DNA of 64,000 nucleotides from Phocaeicola plebeius DSM 17135. GTDB lineage: Bacteria; Bacteroidota; Bacteroidia; Bacteroidales; Bacteroidaceae. The stretch is taken from assembly GCF_000187895.1 (NCBI RefSeq), contig NZ_DS990118.1, positions 124,001 to 188,000 of the forward strand, given 5' to 3'. Numbering within the stretch: position 1 is the first letter of the stretch; each line of letters starts with the position of its first letter. The notes beneath the pieces were generated by a model. The model worked only from the letters and a program-made list of their open reading frames with translations, had not been told where the DNA came from and did not search any database. Made by a program: the position numbers and the translations under genes. This document shows positions 59,488 through 64,000 of the stretch, one piece after another.

Positions 59488-61764
59488 CTATTCATGTTTT
59501 AACCATTCTGATGGACATTCAGTTTTTTCTCCTTCCTCATTAATGAGATACAACGTCAACACACCGCCGAAATAATCAAAATAAGAAAGTTCCAGTTTAT
59601 GTTTACCTGCAGCAAGTGCCACCTGCGCGCTACGTTCTGCAGGAGAATGTAACCCATCATTCTCTATCAACACCTGATCATCCAATTTCAAGATACTACC
59701 ATCATCCGAAAGCAGTGAGAATGTATAAACACCGTCTGACGGAACCTCCAGATAGCCATTATATACCATAGCCAAATTACCGGTTTTTCCTTCCGGATAA
59801 GCAATGCGTTCACTCACATAAGTCTTAATCAGCTTAGAAGAAGCGATGTCGGCACATTTATTACCAGAAAAATCATACAAAGCCACATTCAAACCAGGTT
59901 TTAAATTCTCTGTAACCTTCAACGCCGGACGAACAGCTTCTTTCACAAAACTGGCTGTATATAATTTATCGAATGTACCATCCGGACGGAAAGCCCTGAA
60001 TTTGAATTCAGTATCCTTTGTTACGGTAACAGGAGTGGTATACAATGCTGATTCACTGGAAGGATCAGTTCCATCCATTGTATAGCGAATCTCCACCTGC
60101 GGCATGATACAGTCGACTTTAAACTCTCCTTTATCAACAAATACATTACGATCATAAAAACCTGTCAAATCAGGAATCCGATAATTCACACTCAGCTTGT
60201 CAAGGCGTTTCAGCTGATTCATTACTCGCTGTTCGAAAGTTTTATAATCATTCAATCTGGATTTCTCACACCAGGCAATCTCACTCACCGCCATCATACG
60301 CGGAAAAACCATATACTCCATCCGTTCCATGGTCGGAATCCATTCTGTCCAGACATTACACTGTACTCCCCACACGAGTGATTTCTGTGTATCCGACAGT
60401 CCAGAAGGCACCACATCCATGTCATATATTTTCTTCAAGAAATCAGATTTTTGCTCATAATCAAAATACAAATGAGAATTCGGGCAGATTATCGTTTTCA
60501 TACCAGCAGCTGTAGCTTTATGAACCGCATCCGTGCACCAGCTTCTCCACCAGGAAATCACACTTTTATCTGACAAACCGTCTTCTACCACTTCATCCCA
60601 GCCAACGAGCCGTTTCCCGTTTTGCAAGAAAAAGGCTTCCATCTCCCTGACAAACCATGCCTGTAAAGCTTCAGGAGTAGCCAGCCCCTCAGATTTCATT
60701 CTTTTCTGGCAATCTTTGCATTTATTCCAGTTGGTTTTATCTACCTCGTCTCCCCCCAAATGCACGTATTCATAAGGAAACATTTGAAAAACTTCACGCC
60801 AGATATTTTTGCAAAATTCCAGTGTAGAATCCTTTCCCACACATATCGGTGAAGAGAATACTTGCCCCCAGCCAATAAGTCCGTCGCAAGCAATATCAGG
60901 GTATTGCTGTATAGCAGCTAAGAAATGTCCCGGCATATCAATTTCTGGAATTACGTCAATTCCCCTTTCCGCCGCATAATTTACCACTTCCTTGATTTCA
61001 TCTTGAGTATAGAAACCTCCATAAATAGTATCACCTTCAATGACAGATGTTTTGTCTGTCGGTATAGCATAATCCGGATTATGCATCGATTTCTCTAATT
61101 GCATGCATGTACGGTCCTGGTCATTATATTTTCTCCAGGCTCCTTTTTCTGTCAATAGAGGATATTTTTTGATTTCAATTCTCCATCCCTGATCATCCGT
61201 CAGATGCCAATGAAATTTATTAAACTTATAAAGGGACATCAGATCCAGCAGTTTCATTACTTCTTTCTTAGAATAAAAATGCCGGGAAACATCTAAATGC
61301 ATCCCTCTCCACTGATAGTGAGGATAGTCAGTTATTTCTACATTAGGAATAGACAAACCCGACTCTGCTTCTATCGGCAAAAGCTGACGTATGGTAGAAA
61401 TACCAGCCACAATACCCGAATAATCTGAGGCCTCAAGAAGAAGTCTATCATTATTTACTGAAAGATGATACCCCCCCTCTTTCATTCCTTCAATCATTCG
61501 CAATACAATGGAAGCTGATAGCTCTTCATGACTCTCCACCAAATCTATTTCCAAAGAATTTTGCAAAAGCGTATGAGCTGGAGCTAAATTCTTATCATTA
61601 ATATATAATGACATTCCAGATTTAAAAGTGAACAGTCCATCGCTCTTTATTATTTCTACCGGAGAAGGGATTATATCTTTCTCTGTAGATAAATTCTTTT
61701 GAGCACACGATATCAAAGCAGATACACTAATTGCTAATAAAAAAGACTGAAGAGATATTTTCAT
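59488..61764 (-). CDS. GH20 beta-N-acetylhexosaminidase lipoprotein with PA14 domain
   Basis: A 758-residue lipoprotein (lipobox SALISCAQ). Domains in order: GH20 N-terminal alpha/beta domain (about 30-145), GH20 catalytic barrel (about 150-490, with HWHLTDDQGWRIEIKKYP, the Asp-Glu pair in HLGGDEVDKTNW, and WGVQCNVWTEW), a chitobiase-C-like module (about 535-610), then a PA14 domain (about 620-745, VYTFSLLSDDGSILKLDDQ). The enzyme removes terminal GlcNAc or GalNAc by substrate-assisted catalysis; PA14 probably binds sugar. It is the first enzyme gene downstream of the regulator and has its own candidate promoter at 61831-61839. Confidence 0.94.
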   Translation of the reverse strand: MKISLQSFLLAISVSALISCAQKNLSTEKDIIPSPVEIIKSDGLFTFKSGMSLYINDKNLAPAHTLLQNSLEIDLVESHEELSASIVLRMIEGMKEGGYHLSVNNDRLLLEASDYSGIVAGISTIRQLLPIEAESGLSIPNVEITDYPHYQWRGMHLDVSRHFYSKKEVMKLLDLMSLYKFNKFHWHLTDDQGWRIEIKKYPLLTEKGAWRKYNDQDRTCMQLEKSMHNPDYAIPTDKTSVIEGDTIYGGFYTQDEIKEVVNYAAERGIDVIPEIDMPGHFLAAIQQYPDIACDGLIGWGQVFSSPICVGKDSTLEFCKNIWREVFQMFPYEYVHLGGDEVDKTNWNKCKDCQKRMKSEGLATPEALQAWFVREMEAFFLQNGKRLVGWDEVVEDGLSDKSVISWWRSWCTDAVHKATAAGMKTIICPNSHLYFDYEQKSDFLKKIYDMDVVPSGLSDTQKSLVWGVQCNVWTEWIPTMERMEYMVFPRMMAVSEIAWCEKSRLNDYKTFEQRVMNQLKRLDKLSVNYRIPDLTGFYDRNVFVDKGEFKVDCIMPQVEIRYTMDGTDPSSESALYTTPVTVTKDTEFKFRAFRPDGTFDKLYTASFVKEAVRPALKVTENLKPGLNVALYDFSGNKCADIASSKLIKTYVSERIAYPEGKTGNLAMVYNGYLEVPSDGVYTFSLLSDDGSILKLDDQVLIENDGLHSPAERSAQVALAAGKHKLELSYFDYFGGVLTLYLINEEGEKTECPSEWLKHE

Positions 61765-61805
61765 ATTATTAAATTTTGGGTTGCTTACGCTAAGTGTCAG
61801 AATCC

Positions 61806-61839
61806 ATCATGCATGATTCTTTCTTATGATGCAAAGAAA
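61806..61839 (-). promoter_or_regulatory. Candidate promoter and leader palindrome of the GH20 operon
   Basis: On the minus strand TTTCTTTGC (61839-61831) is one mismatch from the TAnnTTTG box. A perfect 12-bp palindrome ATCATGCATGAT (61806-61817) lies just past the predicted start. Flanking GAATC/GATTC bases lengthen the arms unevenly. It could be an operator or a leader hairpin. Confidence 0.45.
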
Positions 61840-61960
61840 CGAAAAACAAGCCCGTTCAATGTCCCGCTTACTGCCAAAAAAGAGAGAAGTTTTAAAATGT
61901 CATAAAAATATCATGATAACCAACTTGTCCTCTTTTACACAACTGATAGTCAATTAAATA

Positions 61961-62006
61961 AAAAAATAATGTCTCAAAAGAGCACATTACAATACTCTTT
62001 TGAGAC
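61961..62006 (-). terminator. Terminator of the propeller/AraC regulator gene
   Basis: Perfect 12-bp arms GTCTCAAAAGAG (61971-61982) and CTCTTTTGAGAC (61995-62006) enclose a 12-nt loop. A T-rich run follows on the minus strand (TTATTTTTTTATTT). It lies 33 nt past the regulator stop, so the GH20 operon needs its own promoter. Confidence 0.9.
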
Positions 62007-62039
62007 AGATATAAAATCAAAGAAATGACAGAATTATTT

Positions 62040-64000
62040 CTATTTTCTATCATTTGTCTCATCACCCAATGAAGGTGTATTCCTAAAATCTTTCGGAGTA
62101 CAACCAAATTTCTTGATAAATTCTTTGTAAAAATAAGAGCGACTATTAATTCCAATCATAGAAATAATTTCCAATATAGATAAACTGGTATTCTTTAATA
62201 AGTCAGCAGCCTTTTCAAGTCGACACAATTTTATGAATTCATTAGGAGAGATATCGGCTGTCATTTCATTAAACTTACGATAGAATTGACGAGTACTCAA
62301 ATTCAATTCAGACGCAATAAATGGAATTCCTAATTCTTCATTATCCAAATTATTTTCCACTATCGCTACAAATTTCTCCAACACATCCATCTGTTCCACA
62401 CTATGTATCGTAAACCGTACACCATAATACATCACCTCCTGAGACGTCTCTTCGATATCCACTTTAGAATCATCTATATGACCCTTTCCCACAAAAACAT
62501 CAACCGGATTAAAAGAAGGGAAAAAATGTAATATAGTTCCGACAAGAAGGAATAGTAAAATAACTAGTCCTATATATAACAAAGGAGATTTATACCAGGG
62601 CGTAGTAATATAAATAGGAATCATCAATATCTTCTCATTATTTTCATTTATATCTCTCTTATAACGCACCTTAAACATATATTTACCAGGAGGAACACTC
62701 GAATAGGTTACATCATTTGTCTTACTAAATATCGACCAATCCGCGTCATATCCTTCCAACATATAGGAATATTCAATATTCTCTCCCCCGACAAAATCAG
62801 GTACAATAAAATTAAATCTGAAAAATACCTTTTCACCATCTATTTCCCATCCATTCCGACCATCTTCCTCATAATTTGGTGAGAAAGCTCTTTTATTCTC
62901 TATCCAAAAATCGCGTAGAACTATATTTTGAAATGGACTATAAACAGCCGTAGAATTATCAGACAGATACAACAATCCGTTTACCCCACCAAAGAAAAGT
63001 CGTCCGCTATAAGGACATTTATAATATGCACCATCACTAAACTCTTCAATATGTATGCCATTCCCGTAAAAAGTATGAATTCTTCCATTCATAGGATTGT
63101 ATTTATTCAATCCTTTGTTACTACTCATCCAAAGAAAACCATTCTTATCAGGTAAGATTCCATGAATCATATCATTCGAAAGGCCATGTTCCTGTCCGAT
63201 ATAGCTTATTGCCCGTACACTGTCTTCCTCATATTTCATAGAAACAACTCCTGTAGAAGTACCTATATAGAACTTATTCTCATCATATTGACAGAAGGAC
63301 AAGACATCATCTACCGGACGATTTAACTTCTGTTGAAATGAAATAAGCTTATACGTGTTATCTTTTATATTATATCTGACAAGCCCTTTGCCTCTATCAC
63401 CTAACCACAATACAGAATCACCCTGATTAGCCATGGAAAAGAAGACAAGATACACATCATTGTTATCCTTAGAAATTATTTTTTCTTCTTGGTCGGTTAT
63501 TAAAATCCGATTTCCTTTAAAATCCACTTTCAGGCGGACAAGTCCAAGCATATTGACCGAAACCCATAACGTAGAAGCATCTTCCTCATATACTCCTTTT
63601 ATTTCTACAGTATTACCTTTCGTATCGAAACCTTCCACCTCAATCATTCTTGATTTCTCAAATGAATAGAAATAAAGTAAGTTCGCATTGGTTCCCCCAA
63701 TCCACATTCCATCATGAAACTGACTTTCATGAATCGAAAATACACGATTATCATTTTCCCATGGCAGATAATCAGACAAGGCCTGACGGGAACTACCAGA
63801 ATACAATTCCACCGCCTCCTTTTTACCCCAATTTTTTTCATATTCAGGTATATGTATCAGTCCATCCCCTTTTGTACCAAACCACAATCCTCCATAGCGG
63901 TCAGTAGCAATACTTCTTACCTGACGCTTCAGTAAAGGAGACAAACGTGTCAGCTCCAGAGTCTGAGCTATTGAATTATTTTTTGTCAACATTAAGACAC
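62040..64000 (-). CDS. Membrane-spanning propeller-Y_Y_Y-AraC regulator without kinase, 5' end outside window
   Basis: The frame stays open to the window edge, so the N-terminus is missing; at least 650 residues are visible. The order is two-component-regulator propeller blades (repeats such as IATDRYGGLWFGTKGDGLI, ILPDKNGFLWMSSNKGLNKY), a Y_Y_Y domain (about 400-455, EYSYMLEGYDADWSIF, SSVPPGKYMFKVRY) and one transmembrane helix (about 475-497). A short linker is followed directly by an AraC-type DNA-binding domain (about 545-640, IASELNLSTRQFYRKFNE, LSILEIISMIGINSRSYFYK). Hybrid two-component systems share the sensor and the AraC end, but the histidine kinase and receiver between them are absent here. 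It presumably senses a periplasmic oligosaccharide and controls the adjacent PUL. Confidence 0.88.
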   Translation of the reverse strand, partial: VLMLTKNNSIAQTLELTRLSPLLKRQVRSIATDRYGGLWFGTKGDGLIHIPEYEKNWGKKEAVELYSGSSRQALSDYLPWENDNRVFSIHESQFHDGMWIGGTNANLLYFYSFEKSRMIEVEGFDTKGNTVEIKGVYEEDASTLWVSVNMLGLVRLKVDFKGNRILITDQEEKIISKDNNDVYLVFFSMANQGDSVLWLGDRGKGLVRYNIKDNTYKLISFQQKLNRPVDDVLSFCQYDENKFYIGTSTGVVSMKYEEDSVRAISYIGQEHGLSNDMIHGILPDKNGFLWMSSNKGLNKYNPMNGRIHTFYGNGIHIEEFSDGAYYKCPYSGRLFFGGVNGLLYLSDNSTAVYSPFQNIVLRDFWIENKRAFSPNYEEDGRNGWEIDGEKVFFRFNFIVPDFVGGENIEYSYMLEGYDADWSIFSKTNDVTYSSVPPGKYMFKVRYKRDINENNEKILMIPIYITTPWYKSPLLYIGLVILLFLLVGTILHFFPSFNPVDVFVGKGHIDDSKVDIEETSQEVMYYGVRFTIHSVEQMDVLEKFVAIVENNLDNEELGIPFIASELNLSTRQFYRKFNEMTADISPNEFIKLCRLEKAADLLKNTSLSILEIISMIGINSRSYFYKEFIKKFGCTPKDFRNTPSLGDETNDRK

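Overview
The window looks like a chromosomal segment of a gut Bacteroidales bacterium (Bacteroidaceae, Bacteroides/Phocaeicola type). The evidence is a starch-utilisation (sus) locus closely resembling that of B. thetaiotaomicron, a second SusC/SusD polysaccharide utilisation locus, the Bacteroidetes -7 promoter box (TAnnTTTG) in front of many genes, a fused nuoCD gene in a nuo operon without nuoEFG, and the chromosomal block mutL-ostA-surA-guaB-recQ-clpX-clpP-tig. No rRNA, tRNA, CRISPR array, insertion sequence or prophage was seen, and no gene-free stretch reaches 300 bp.

Layout. (1) 1-898: the 3' end of a BamA/TamA-type outer-membrane barrel gene and one small unrecognised membrane protein. 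(2) 1011-10916 (+): ten-gene nuo operon nuoA-B-CD-H-I-J-K-L-M-N encoding a proton-pumping complex I without its NADH module, closed by a strong terminator. (3) 11002-11111: degenerate 22-bp tandem repeat. (4) 11142-16313 (-): tripartite efflux operon (TolC, HlyD/EmrA-like adaptor, DHA2-type MFS pump) followed by an AraC regulator. The two transcription units share an operator-like motif. The 3' end of the operon is complementary to the tolC ribosome-binding region. (5) 16542-24935 (-): mutL, a small membrane protein, an OstA/LptA-like protein, two parvulin chaperones and guaB, mostly overlapping or tightly spaced. (6) 25099-30883 (-): recQ, clpX (TTG start), clpP and trigger factor. (7) 31091-33562: mlaFE-type lipid-transport genes divergent from lptB.

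(8) 33632-45589: starch locus. susR (+) is divergent from susA, then susB-C-D-E (-). susF and susG are absent. The susA and susB promoters share an 11-bp AT-rich motif at exactly the same distance (34 nt) from their -7 boxes, a good candidate SusR site. (9) 45681-64000 (-): a second PUL with a GH20 beta-hexosaminidase, two GH92 alpha-mannosidases, a SusC/SusD pair, a lipoprotein with an internal triplicate repeat, and two HExxH basic-secretory-protein-type putative metallopeptidases. It is preceded by a membrane-spanning propeller/AraC regulator, cut by the window edge, that has no histidine-kinase or receiver domain. The enzyme set points to host or yeast mannose- and GlcNAc-containing glycoproteins, with peptide and glycan attack possibly encoded together.

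The most unusual items are the putative feedback base-pairing in the efflux operon, the equal-spaced sus promoter motif, the protease-containing mannosidase PUL with its one-component regulator, and a MutL whose endonuclease motifs all look lost. All functional statements come from reading the sequence; no database search was run.
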